From the NCBI RefSeq assembly GCF_001570405.1, contig NZ_BBYM01000022.1, forward strand, positions 62,001 through 126,000: a stretch of 64,000 nucleotides of DNA. Reading direction: 5' to 3'. The position numbers were made by a program, and so were the translations under genes. The DNA comes from Microtetraspora niveoalba. Its GTDB lineage: Bacteria; Actinomycetota; Actinomycetes; Streptosporangiales; Streptosporangiaceae. The notes beneath the pieces are model-generated. The model did not search any database. It was not told the DNA's origin and saw only the letters and a list, made by a program, of their open reading frames with translations. Below are positions 51,120 through 61,104 of the stretch, one piece after another; position 1 is the stretch's first letter; the number at the start of each line of letters is the position of its first letter.

Positions 51120-52175
51120 CTACCAGCGCAGCAGGACGAGCTCGGAGCAGAAGCCGGGCCCCATGGCGAGGAGGACGCCCGGCGAGCCGGGGGGAGGCGG
51201 GTGCGGCGACGACAACGTGTCCCGCAACACGAACAGCACGGAGGCGGAGGACAGGTTCCCCGCCTCGGCCAGCGAGCGCCAGGTCACGTCCAGCGCGCCG
51301 TCCGGCAGGCGGAGGGCGGCGGCGACGGCCTGGAGCACCTTCGGCCCGCCGGGATGGCAGACCCAGGCGGTCACGTCCTCGATCGACAACCCCTGGTCGG
51401 ACAGGAAGCCCCGCATGTCGTCGGCCAGGTGGGTGCGCACCAGCTCGGGGATGCGCACGTCCAGCACCACCTGGAAGCCGCTGTCGCGGACGTCCCACCC
51501 CATCACCCGCTCGGAGGCCGGGTACAGGCGGCTGCGCGTGGCCACGACGGCGGGGCCGGAGCCGGGCCGCTCGTCGCCGCACGCGACGACGGCGGCCGCG
51601 CCGTCCCCGAAGAGGCCGCTCGCGATCAGGTTCGCGATCGAGGAGTCGTCGCGCTGGAGGGTCAGGGAACAGAGCTCCACCGTGAGCAGCACGGCCACGT
51701 CGCGGGGCGCGCCGCGCAGGTAGTCGTGCAGCCGTGAGATCCCGGCCGCGCCGGCCACGCACCCGAGGCCGAAGACCGGGACCCGCTTGACGTCGGGGCG
51801 CAGCCCGAGCCGTCCGGCCATCCTGGCGTCCAGCGACGGCGCGGCCACGCCGGTGGTCGAGGCGACGATGATCATGTCCACGTCGCTCCCGTCCAGGCCG
51901 GCCGCCTCGAGGGCGGCGGCCACCGCCTCCGCGCCCAGATCGGCCGCCGCGTCGACGTAGACCTCGTTCGCCGCGCCGAACCCGTCGAGCTTGGCGTACT
52001 CCTCGATGGGCAGCGCGAGGTGGCGGTGCCGGACGCGGGTGCTCGTGTGCAGCCGGTCGAGGAGGGGGCGGGCGTCCTCGGGGATCGGGCACAGCTCCGC
52101 CAGCCGGTCCGTGATCTCCTCCTGGGCGTACCGGTTCGGGGGAAGGACGCATTGAACGGCGGCGATTCGCGTCAT
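51120..52175 (-). CDS. Type III polyketide synthase
   Basis: A 351-residue chalcone-synthase-fold homodimer. The catalytic triad is intact: C139 (FGLGCVAGAAG), H274 (WVCHPGGPKV) and N307 (AEAGNLSSAS). It condenses an acyl starter with malonyl-CoA units. With the ICMT-like partner the product is probably a methylated alkylresorcinol, alkylpyrone or similar phenolic lipid. The GPGFCSEL motif near the C-terminus is conserved. No hydroxylase gene is adjacent, in contrast to srsABC. Confidence 0.93.
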   Translation of the reverse strand: MTRIAAVQCVLPPNRYAQEEITDRLAELCPIPEDARPLLDRLHTSTRVRHRHLALPIEEYAKLDGFGAANEVYVDAAADLGAEAVAAALEAAGLDGSDVDMIIVASTTGVAAPSLDARMAGRLGLRPDVKRVPVFGLGCVAGAAGISRLHDYLRGAPRDVAVLLTVELCSLTLQRDDSSIANLIASGLFGDGAAAVVACGDERPGSGPAVVATRSRLYPASERVMGWDVRDSGFQVVLDVRIPELVRTHLADDMRGFLSDQGLSIEDVTAWVCHPGGPKVLQAVAAALRLPDGALDVTWRSLAEAGNLSSASVLFVLRDTLSSPHPPPPGSPGVLLAMGPGFCSELVLLRW

Positions 52176-52192
52176 GGGAACCCCCTTACGGA

Positions 52193-52216
52193 GGGAAGAA
52201 TAACGCTATTCATCCC
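52193..52216. promoter_or_regulatory. Inverted repeat upstream of the type III PKS gene
   Basis: GGGAAGAATA (52193-52202) and TATTCATCCC (52207-52216) pair at 9 of 10 positions around ACGC. It lies 18 bp upstream of the PKS start codon, over the likely -10 TATTCT, so an operator is the simplest reading. On the plus strand it is followed by CTTTTTG and resembles a terminator, but no plus-strand gene precedes it. Confidence 0.5.
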
Positions 52217-52333
52217 TTTTTGCCCGGATCTGGCGGCGTCACTCCTGTCGCCGTCCGCCGCGTGGGGCGGGAGGGGCGGAGCCGGTCCCGCGTGGAGAGC
52301 GGGACGGACGGCGCCGCGGGCGTGTGGCACAGT

Positions 52334-53197
52334 ATGGCCGTGACGAACCTGTACATAAGGAACGCGAACGCCGGAGATCTCGACGCCGTCGCCGCGATCG
52401 CCCGCGCGACCGGCCAGGGCGAGGAGTGGACCGGAGCGGACCCGGCGTACGTCGGTCACCTGCTCGCCCACGGCCGGGTGGTCGTCGCCGAGCGGCAGGG
52501 CGCGGTGACCGGGTTCGGCGCGACCCGCCGCATCGGGGACGGGCCCGGCGCGGTGACCATGTTGTGCGACCTGTTCGTCGATCCCCGCGCGCACGGCCTC
52601 GGAGCGGGGAACGCCATGCTGGCGACCCTCTGGCAGGACGCCCCGCGGCGGATGACCTTCAGCAGCCTGCACGCGCACGCGCTGCCGCTGTACACACGAT
52701 CGGGCCTGGACGCCTGGTGGCCGCTCCTCTACCTGGGCGGCGACGTGCGCGCCCTCCGGCTCCCGGGCGGATGGGCCGTCACCGAGACCTCGCCCGGCGA
52801 GGCCGCCGCGCTCGAACTGGGGTGGACCGGCGTCGACAGGTCCGCCGACCACGCCGCCTGGGCCGCCCGTCCCGGCGGACGGGCGGTCCTCGCGTCCCGC
52901 GACGGCGTGGTCGCCGCGGCGGCCGCCGTGGCCGGGACCGGGCCGGAGTACGGCATCGCGCACCTGGCCGCCGACCCCGGCGCGGGCGCCGGCGCCGCCA
53001 GGGACGCGGTCGTCGCCGTGCTCGCGTCGCTGGACCCGCCCGGAGGCCGGGCCCGGGTCTGCCTGCCCGCCCCCCACGTCGCGACGCGCCCGCTGCTCGC
53101 CGCCGGATGGCACAGCGAGGAGATGGACGTCTTCATGGCCACCGACCCCGGCCTGCTCGACCCGCGCCGCTGCGTGCCCTCGCCCGCGCTCGCCTGA
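52334..53197 (+). CDS. GNAT-family N-acetyltransferase, two GNAT domains
   Basis: A 287-residue protein. The first GNAT domain (about 1-140) has the acetyl-CoA-binding region LFVDPRAHGLGAGNAMLATL. The second (about 145-275) is degenerate, with AHLAADPGAGAGAARDAVVA in the corresponding place. ATG 52334 is chosen; the frame extends upstream to 52220 without conservation. There is no ribosome-binding site, which suggests a leaderless mRNA. The substrate is unknown. Confidence 0.85.
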   Translation: MAVTNLYIRNANAGDLDAVAAIARATGQGEEWTGADPAYVGHLLAHGRVVVAERQGAVTGFGATRRIGDGPGAVTMLCDLFVDPRAHGLGAGNAMLATLWQDAPRRMTFSSLHAHALPLYTRSGLDAWWPLLYLGGDVRALRLPGGWAVTETSPGEAAALELGWTGVDRSADHAAWAARPGGRAVLASRDGVVAAAAAVAGTGPEYGIAHLAADPGAGAGAARDAVVAVLASLDPPGGRARVCLPAPHVATRPLLAAGWHSEEMDVFMATDPGLLDPRRCVPSPALA

Positions 53198-53308
53198 GCG
53201 GGCCGGTGATGCGGTGGGACGCAGGAATCATCGTCGCCGGGCGGCTGTTGCCGGGGGGGAGACGTCAGGTCATAGGCTTGTGTTCACCGAACGTCCGGGA
53301 GGTCCCCC

Positions 53309-54298
53309 TTGCTGGTTGACTCATTCGGCCGGGTCGCGACAGACCTGCGCGTCTCGCTGACCGACCGGTGCAACCTGCGCTGCGCGTACTGCATGCCGCC
53401 CGAGGGGCTGGACTGGCTGCCCAAGCCCGAGCTGCTCACCGCCGACGAGATCGTCCGCCTGGTCGCGATCGGCGTGGAACGGCTCGGCGTCACGGAGGTG
53501 CGCTACACCGGGGGCGAGCCGCTGCTCCGCCGGGAGCTGGTGGAGATCGTCGCCGCGACCGCCCGGCTGAGCCCCCGCCCCCAGGTGTCGCTGACCACCA
53601 ACGGCATCGGCCTGGCCCGGCTCGCCGCCCCGCTGGCGGAGGCCGGGCTCGACCGGGTCAACGTCTCGCTCGACACCCTGGACCGCGACGTGTTCGTCCG
53701 GCTCGCGCACCGCGACCGGCTGCCCGACGTCCTCGACGGGCTGGCCGCGGCGGTCCGGGCCGGGCTCACGCCCGTCAAGATCAACAGTGTGCTGATGCGC
53801 GGCGTCAACGAACACGAGGCCGTCCCGCTGCTGCGGTTCAGCCTGGAGCACGGCTACGAGCTGCGTTTCATCGAGCAGATGCCCCTGGACGCTCAGCACG
53901 GCTGGCGGCGCGAGGACATGATCACCGCCGACGAGATCCTCGGCCTGCTCAACGGTTCCTTCGACCTGGTCGAGGACGAGCCGGGCCGCAGGGGCAGCGC
54001 CCCCGCCGAGCTGTTCCTCGTGGACGGCGGCCCGGCCCGGGTGGGCGTGATCGGCTCGGTCACCCGCCCGTTCTGCGGCGCCTGCGACCGCGTCCGGCTC
54101 ACCGCCGACGGCCAGATCCGCAACTGCCTGTTCGCCACCGAGGAGTCCGACCTCCGCGCGGCCCTGCGGTCCGGCGCGTCCGACGACGACCTCGCGGCCC
54201 GCTGGATCGCCGCGGTGGGCGGCAAGAAACCCGGCCACGGCATCGACGACCCGTCCTTCCTCCAGCCGTCCCGGCCCATGTCGGCCATCGGAGGCTAG
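53309..54298 (+). CDS. moaA: GTP 3',8-cyclase MoaA
   Basis: A 329-residue radical SAM enzyme for molybdenum cofactor synthesis. N-terminal cluster motif TDRCNLRCAYCMP (CX3CX2C); C-terminal second cluster CGACDRVRL...NC (CX2CX13C) for GTP binding; C-terminal Gly-Gly. The start is TTG 53309, since GGGAGGT at 53297-53303 is 5 nt upstream and the DSFGRVATDLRVSLT sequence begins at once. TAGGCT at 53273-53278 is a possible -10. Confidence 0.95.
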   Translation: MLVDSFGRVATDLRVSLTDRCNLRCAYCMPPEGLDWLPKPELLTADEIVRLVAIGVERLGVTEVRYTGGEPLLRRELVEIVAATARLSPRPQVSLTTNGIGLARLAAPLAEAGLDRVNVSLDTLDRDVFVRLAHRDRLPDVLDGLAAAVRAGLTPVKINSVLMRGVNEHEAVPLLRFSLEHGYELRFIEQMPLDAQHGWRREDMITADEILGLLNGSFDLVEDEPGRRGSAPAELFLVDGGPARVGVIGSVTRPFCGACDRVRLTADGQIRNCLFATEESDLRAALRSGASDDDLAARWIAAVGGKKPGHGIDDPSFLQPSRPMSAIGG

Positions 54299-54304
54299 CC
54301 GGCC

Positions 54305-54901
54305 GTGCCGTACGACGCGGTGATCCTGGCCGGCGGGCGCGCCCGGCGGCTGGGCGGCCTGGACAAGCCGGGAGCGCCGGTCGGCGGACGGTCCCTGATC
54401 GAGCGAGTGGCCGGGGCCGTGACCGCGGCCCGGACCCTCGTCGTCGTCGGCCCCCCGCGCCCCGGCCGCGGGCTGGAGCGCGCCGTTCACACGCGGGAGG
54501 ACCCGCCCGGCTCCGGACCGGTCCCGGCGCTGCGGGCCGGGCTCGCCCTCGTCACCGCGGAGCGGTTCGCCCTGCTCGCCGCCGACCTGCCGTTCCTGGA
54601 CGAGGGTCACGTGGCGGCGCTCCTCGCCGCCGCGCGCGAGCCGGGCGCTCCCGGCGCCGTGCTGGTGGACGACGAGGGCAACGAGCAGTGGCTCACCGGC
54701 GTCTGGCGGACGGAGCCGCTCCGCGAGGCGCTCGCCGGGTACGACGGCCGCTCGCTGCGCGGGCTCCTCGGGCCGCTCGGACCCGTGGCCGTCCGCCTCG
54801 GCGCCCGCGCGGACGGGTGCGCCCCGTGGTTCGACTGCGACACGATGGATGATCTCGACCGGGCGCGCCGGAGCCGAGTGACGAGCGAGGAGACCGCATG
54901 A
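54305..54901 (+). CDS. mobA: Molybdenum cofactor guanylyltransferase MobA-like
   Basis: A 198-residue nucleotidyltransferase. The N-terminal AVILAGGRARRLGGLDKPG is the MobA-type signature for GTP/Mg and LLAADLPFLDEGHV the metal-binding DxP region. GTG 54305 is 6 bp after the moaA stop. It overlaps the next gene by 4 bp. Confidence 0.92.
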   Translation: MPYDAVILAGGRARRLGGLDKPGAPVGGRSLIERVAGAVTAARTLVVVGPPRPGRGLERAVHTREDPPGSGPVPALRAGLALVTAERFALLAADLPFLDEGHVAALLAAAREPGAPGAVLVDDEGNEQWLTGVWRTEPLREALAGYDGRSLRGLLGPLGPVAVRLGARADGCAPWFDCDTMDDLDRARRSRVTSEETA

Positions 54902-55155
54902 ACGTGCTGGAGGAATGGACCGCCCTTGTCTGCCGCGAGCTGGGGGTCGACCCCGGGAAGGTGGACCGCAACGCGGTGCTCGACCTGACCCGCGACGTGG
55001 CGCACGGCGTGGCCAGGCCCGCCGCGCCGCTCACCGCCTATCTGGTCGGGCTGGCCCAGGGGGCGGGCACGGCCCCCGCGGACGCGCTGGAGCGGCTGTC
55101 CGCCATGGCCCGAAACTGGGAGCAGGCGACGACCGAAACCATGAAGGACGCCTGA
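54898..55155 (+). CDS. DUF6457 domain-containing small protein
   Basis: An 85-residue alpha-helical protein with LDLTRDVAHGVARPAAPLTAYLVG, typical of a small family found directly downstream of mobA in actinobacteria (first 20 residues are the conserved core). ATG 54898 overlaps the mobA stop. A role as MobA accessory factor is inferred from the coupling. Confidence 0.85.
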   Translation: MNVLEEWTALVCRELGVDPGKVDRNAVLDLTRDVAHGVARPAAPLTAYLVGLAQGAGTAPADALERLSAMARNWEQATTETMKDA

Positions 55156-55534
55156 CGGAACGGCCCTGAGGGACGTGGCCGGCGGGACGCTCCACGCGCC
55201 CCGCCGCGTTCCCGGGCGCCCTCCTCGTGGCCTGGACGCCACCGTGCGGCGCTCCGCACGCCCCCTGGGGGCAACCTATGCGGTGCCCGCGCACGTCCCT
55301 GGGCCCGTCGGCCCCTGGGGCCTCACCGCGGAGCTCGGGAACACGCACGGCCCGCCTCGTACGCGATCCTCCCGCCGGGGCCCCGTGTCACGCCCCTCCG
55401 CGCCCCTGAGCGCCGGCGGGATCCCCGCCGAGATGCCCACGGCGGCGGCTGTGGGCGTCCGCGAGGCGGGATATATCGCGATATGCCGCGAAAGCCAGCT
55501 AAAACGGGAATGTGTTCGAACTAAATCGAATTCG
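55156..55534. other. Intergenic stretch with a 12-bp palindrome
   Basis: No gene is supported in this 379-bp stretch; open frames here have random-looking composition. It contains a perfect palindrome ATATCGCGATAT (55473-55484) in an unusually A/T-rich stretch (about 55470-55545). The palindrome resembles operator sites of actinobacterial HTH regulators but no regulator gene is adjacent. Confidence 0.5.
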
Positions 55535-55657
55535 GAAAAAAAGAAGGGCGGCGCCGGGTGGTTACGGGGGCAAACCACCCGGCGCCGCTTCATCGGCGTT
55601 CCGACGGGGGCCCGGAACGCCGGCACCAGCGCTCCGACGGGGGACCAGAGCGCTTGG
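55535..55657 (-). ncRNA. 6C-type small RNA (two C-loop hairpins plus terminator)
   Basis: Read on the minus strand there are three hairpins. Hairpin 1: arms AGCGCTC/GAGCGCT (55628-55654), loop with CCCCC. Hairpin 2: 10-bp stem (55594-55603 with 55613-55622), loop GGCCCCCGT. Hairpin 3: perfect 16-bp stem (55548-55563 with 55573-55588), loop also with CCCCC, followed by CTTCTTTTTTT (55535-55545), a classical intrinsic terminator. Two C-rich-loop hairpins followed by a terminator are the definition of the 6C RNA motif of actinobacteria (Rfam 6C; B11 in M. tuberculosis). Here the runs are five C rather than six. In mycobacteria 6C RNA base-pairs with G-rich mRNA sites. Confidence 0.85.
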
Positions 55658-55661
55658 CTAA

Positions 55662-55693
55662 ACTGTACACCTACAACCCATGGGATGCGTCAA
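55662..55693 (-). promoter_or_regulatory. Predicted promoter of the 6C RNA
   Basis: On the minus strand TTGACG (55688-55693) is a near-consensus -35. The -10 is either TGTACA (55664-55669, spacer 18) or TACAGT (55662-55667, spacer 20, better -10 match). Start point would be about 55657, a few nucleotides before hairpin 1. Confidence 0.6.
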
Positions 55694-55700
55694 GACTTTG

Positions 55701-56021
55701 TCACGACCCGATCTCGCGTCGATGCCGTGGTATCTCGCTTTGGTTAGCTTCCGAGGAATCCATGGGTGAGGGTTGACCTTTCCCTCGCTCATTGGCCCCG
55801 ATCACGGCAAGGTACGGCAAAACCACCGCGCCCGCGACGAACAGCGCCCGCACCGGCCAGGGCGCGGGCACCGCGACGGCGAGCACGAGGCACACGAGGC
55901 GGATGGCCATCTTGACCACGTAGCCGATCTCGCGCCGCCGGATGTCCGACGACAGCGAGGGCCTCGCGTCCGTGACCTCGTGCACTGTCCGCTTCCGGTC
56001 CCAAAGCTTCACAAACTCCAC
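55701..56021 (-). CDS. DUF3099 domain-containing membrane protein
   Basis: A 106-residue protein. VTDARPSLSSDIRRREIGYV at about 14-33 is the DUF3099 signature, followed by two membrane spans (IRLVCLVLAVAVPAPWPV and LFVAGAVVLPYLAVIGA) and a polar tail. GTG 56021 or GTG 56012 may be the start; the first has a G-rich site upstream. It is hidden at the end of a long shadow frame. Its transcript would run into the 6C gene. Function unknown. Confidence 0.8.
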   Translation of the reverse strand: MEFVKLWDRKRTVHEVTDARPSLSSDIRRREIGYVVKMAIRLVCLVLAVAVPAPWPVRALFVAGAVVLPYLAVIGANERGKGQPSPMDSSEANQSEIPRHRREIGS

Positions 56022-56096
56022 GGTAGACCCCGCATGGTGCGGGCGCGAAAGCGCCGTCGCGATACGAGCATGAGTCCGAGCGAGAGGGAGGACGTC

Positions 56097-56309
56097 ATGT
56101 CGGATCGGACCTATCGGGTGACAGAAATAGTCGGCACTTCGGGGGAGAGCGTCGACCACGCCATCCGCAACGGCATCCGGCGGGCGGCCGAGACGCTGCG
56201 GCACCTCGACTGGTTCGAGGTGATCGAGGTACGCGGCCACATCGAGGACGGGGAGGTCGCCCACATCCAGGTCGGGCTGAAGGTCGGCTTCCGCCTGGAG
56301 GACGCCTGA
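56097..56309 (+). CDS. Dodecin family flavin-binding protein
   Basis: A 70-residue dodecin. It has the typical YRVTEIVGTSGESVDHAIRN start, the flavin-stacking tryptophan in LDWFEVIEVRG and the C-terminal VGLKVGFRLED strand. Dodecamers store flavins or CoA. ATG 56097 follows GAGGGAGGA. The stop codon is part of a 15-bp terminator stem. Confidence 0.93.
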   Translation: MSDRTYRVTEIVGTSGESVDHAIRNGIRRAAETLRHLDWFEVIEVRGHIEDGEVAHIQVGLKVGFRLEDA

Positions 56310-56341
56310 GGCGCGGCCGTCGCCGGGACGGCCGCGCCTCA
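56307..56341. terminator. Bidirectional terminator between dodecin and pmbA
   Basis: A perfect 15-bp stem (56307-56321 with 56327-56341) and 5-nt loop GCCGG. The 5' arm starts with the TGA of the dodecin gene, and the hairpin lies 36 bp from the end of pmbA on the other strand. No T-tract on either side. Confidence 0.7.
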
Positions 56342-56377
56342 GGGGACGGCGGGCAGGGGGAGCGGCGCTCCCTCGGG

Positions 56378-57756
56378 TCAGTTCGCCTGGCTGACCGTCG
56401 ACATGTTGAAGTCGGGCACCCTGATCGCCGGCATGACCGTGCGGGTGAAGTAGTCGTTCCACTCGCGCGGCAGGGTCTGCTCGCTCCGCCCGACCTCGGT
56501 CAGCCGGCCGAGCAGGTCGACCGGTGACTCGTTGAACCGGAAGTTGTTGACCTCGCCGACGACCTCGCCGTTCTCCACGAGGTAGACGCCGTCCCTGGTC
56601 AGGCCGGTGAGCAGCAGCGACTGCGGGTCCACCTCGCGGATGTACCACAGGCAGGTGAGCAGCAGCCCGCGCTCCGTGCCGGCGACCATCTCCTCCACCG
56701 AGCGGCCGCCGTCCGGACCCGTCATGATCAGGTTGTCGATCGACGGGGTGACCGCGAGGCCGGTCAGTTCGGCGGAGTGCCGGGTCTGCACCAGGTTGGC
56801 CAGGCTTCCCCCGGAGATCCAGTCCGTCGCGCCGAGGGCCAGGCCGTTGTCGAAGACCGACTGCTCCCGGTTCGACGCGTGCGCGACGACGAACGGCGCG
56901 CACGCGATGCCCGGGTGGGCCGGGTCGCTGTAGAGGCGCACCGGGGTGTCCGAGAGGCGCTCTCCGACCCGCGTGCCGCCGCCCGGCTTGGAGAAGACCG
57001 TGCGGCCGTCGCCCGCGTCCCTCGCCCCGGCCGCCCAGTAGAGGCAGATCATCAGGTCGGAGACCGCGCTCGGCGGCAGGATCGTCTCGTACCGCCCGGC
57101 CGGGAGGTCCACCCGCCGCTTGGCCCAGTCGAGCCGCCGGGCGAGCGCCGCGTCGAGTGCGGCCACGTCCACGTCCGAGAAGTCGCGGGTCGCCACGCCC
57201 GTCCACGCCGAGCGCGACATGTCGGCCGACTTGGCGTTGAGCTCCAGCCGTCCCGTCGGCTGGTCGTGGCGGGCCCGCAGCCCGCGCGACGTCCCGGCGA
57301 AGGTGGAGGTCACGATGTGCTCGGCGAAGCCGTACAGCCGCCTGCCGGAGGACTCGGCCGCCGCGAACGACTCGCCGAGCGCGGGCGCGAAGTCGCGGAA
57401 GACCTCGATGGTGGTCGGCTCGACGCCGCGGTCCCAGTCGCCCGCGGAGGCGCCCTCCGGCAGCGGCCGGGCGTCCTCCGACGGCTGGGCGTCCCGGGCC
57501 GCCCGATCGGCCGCGGCCACCACGTCGGCGAGCTGGTCGGGACGCACTGCGGCCCGGGAGACCACGCCCGCGCTCTGCCCCACGATCGAGATCACGGTCA
57601 GTCGCGACGACCGCGCCACGCCGTTGGTGGTGAGGGTGTTGCCGGCGAAGCGCAGGTTCGCCGTCGACCCCTCCTCCACGATCACCACGCAGTCGTCGGC
57701 GCGGCTGAGCGCGAGGGCGCGCTCGACCGTCTCCTGGGGAGTGCCCATGCGCTCGT

Positions 57757-57760
<4 letters not shown>
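56378..57760 (-). CDS. pmbA: TldD/PmbA family protein, PmbA (TldE) subunit
   Basis: A 460-residue TldE-type subunit that lacks the HExxxH zinc motif. Conserved elements are SGVVSRAAV-like early strands, [16 protein letters not shown] in the middle and [16 protein letters not shown] near the end. GTG 57760 overlaps the tldD stop (GTGA) and follows GGAGGG by 6 nt. The TldD/E heterodimer degrades unfolded peptides and matures some ribosomal peptides; no precursor peptide is apparent here. Confidence 0.9.
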
Positions 57761-59250
<1,490 letters not shown>

Positions 59251-59264
59251 GTCCACGATCCTAA

Positions 59265-60032
<768 letters not shown>

Positions 60033-60112
60033 CCATCTGGAAGCATCCCGGAAGGCATTCCGGCACGGACGAGAACGGGTGGCCGAGGGCCACCGGGAAC
60101 TGGAGCTGACAC

Positions 60113-60877
60113 ATGGGTCTGCTGGACGGCAAACGCCTGCTGGTCACCGGCGTCCTCACCGACTCCTCGATCGCCTACAGCGTGGCGAAGCTCGCTCAGG
60201 AGGAGGGCGCGACCATCGTGCTGACCGGCTTCGGCCGCCTCAGCCTCGTCGAGCGCATCGCCAGGAGGCTGCCCGAGCCCCCGCCGGTGATCGAGCTGGA
60301 CGTGCAGAACACCGAGCACCTCGACACGCTCGCCGACCGGGTGGGCGAGCATCTGGGCGGGCTGGACGGCGTCGTCCACTCCATCGGGTTCGCGCCGCAG
60401 ACCTGCCTGGGCGGCAACTTCCTCAACACGAGCTGGGAGGACGTGGCGACCGCCGTCCACGTCTCCACCTACTCCTTCAAGTCGCTCGCCGTCGCGTGCC
60501 TGCCGCTGATGAAGGACGGCGGCGCCGTCGTCGGCCTCGACTTCGACGCCAGCAAGGCGTGGCCCGTCTACGACTGGATGGGCGTGGCCAAGGCCGGTCT
60601 GGAGTCCTGCTCCCGCTATCTCGCCCGCGACCTCGGCAAGCACGGCATCCGGGTCAACCTGGTGGCCGCCGGGCCGCTGCGCACCATGGCCGCCAAGAGC
60701 ATCCCCGGCTTCCAGGAGTTCGAGGAGAGCTGGCCGGAGAAGGCGCCCCTCGGCTGGGACCTGACCGACACCGAGCCCGCCGCCCGCGCCTGCCTCGCCC
60801 TGCTCTCCGACTGGTTCCCCGCCACCACCGGGGAGATCGTGCACGTCGACGGCGGCGTGCACGCGATGGGGGGCTGA
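60113..60877 (+). CDS. fabI: Enoyl-ACP reductase FabI (InhA-like)
   Basis: A 254-residue NADH-dependent reductase. VTGVLTDSSIAYSVAKLAQE at the N-terminus is the InhA-type cofactor loop, and YDWMGVAK carries the catalytic Tyr-X6-Lys; LDFDASKAWPVYDWMGVAK closely parallels InhA. It completes the elongation cycle after fabG, 80 bp downstream of it. hemH, which follows inhA in mycobacteria, is absent. Confidence 0.95.
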   Translation: MGLLDGKRLLVTGVLTDSSIAYSVAKLAQEEGATIVLTGFGRLSLVERIARRLPEPPPVIELDVQNTEHLDTLADRVGEHLGGLDGVVHSIGFAPQTCLGGNFLNTSWEDVATAVHVSTYSFKSLAVACLPLMKDGGAVVGLDFDASKAWPVYDWMGVAKAGLESCSRYLARDLGKHGIRVNLVAAGPLRTMAAKSIPGFQEFEESWPEKAPLGWDLTDTEPAARACLALLSDWFPATTGEIVHVDGGVHAMGG

Positions 60878-60937
60878 TCCCCCTGCCGCGCCGCGCCTCC
60901 GGCGCGGTGACACGCCGGTTGTCCGGCCCCTGACGCC

Positions 60938-60966
60938 CGCGCCGCCGCACTCGTCGTGCGGCGGCG
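60938..60966. terminator. Terminator hairpin after fabI
   Basis: A perfect 12-bp stem GCGCCGCCGCAC / GTGCGGCGGCGC (60938-60949, 60955-60966) with loop TCGTC. It lies 60 bp after fabI and also faces the 3' end of the minus-strand repeat-protein gene. The remaining 138 bp to 61104 are CCGTTC-rich and hold no gene. Confidence 0.7.
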
Positions 60967-61104
60967 CAGTCGGCGTTCAGGCCCGGCGTCCGTGCCGTTC
61001 CCGGGCCCGCCACTCGGGCCGTTCCTCCGGCCGTCTCCAGGCCGTTCAGGGCCGTCGCCGAACCGTTCGGCCCGGCACCCGTGCCGTCCCTCCGGTCCGC
61101 TTCC

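Noticed and set aside
52193-52221. Plus-strand intrinsic terminator upstream of the GNAT gene
   Set aside because: It has stem and T-tract, but no plus-strand gene lies upstream; an operator for the PKS gene is the simpler reading.
55548-55588. Terminator for the plus-strand moaA-mobA operon
   Set aside because: The T-tract is on the minus-strand side of the hairpin, so it terminates the minus-strand RNA.
55276-55626. A 116-codon minus-strand frame
   Set aside because: It runs through the 6C hairpins and the poly-A stretch, with no conserved features.
55773-56096. N-terminal extension of the dodecin frame
   Set aside because: Opposite to DUF3099; the strong ribosome site is at ATG 56097 and dodecins are about 70 residues.
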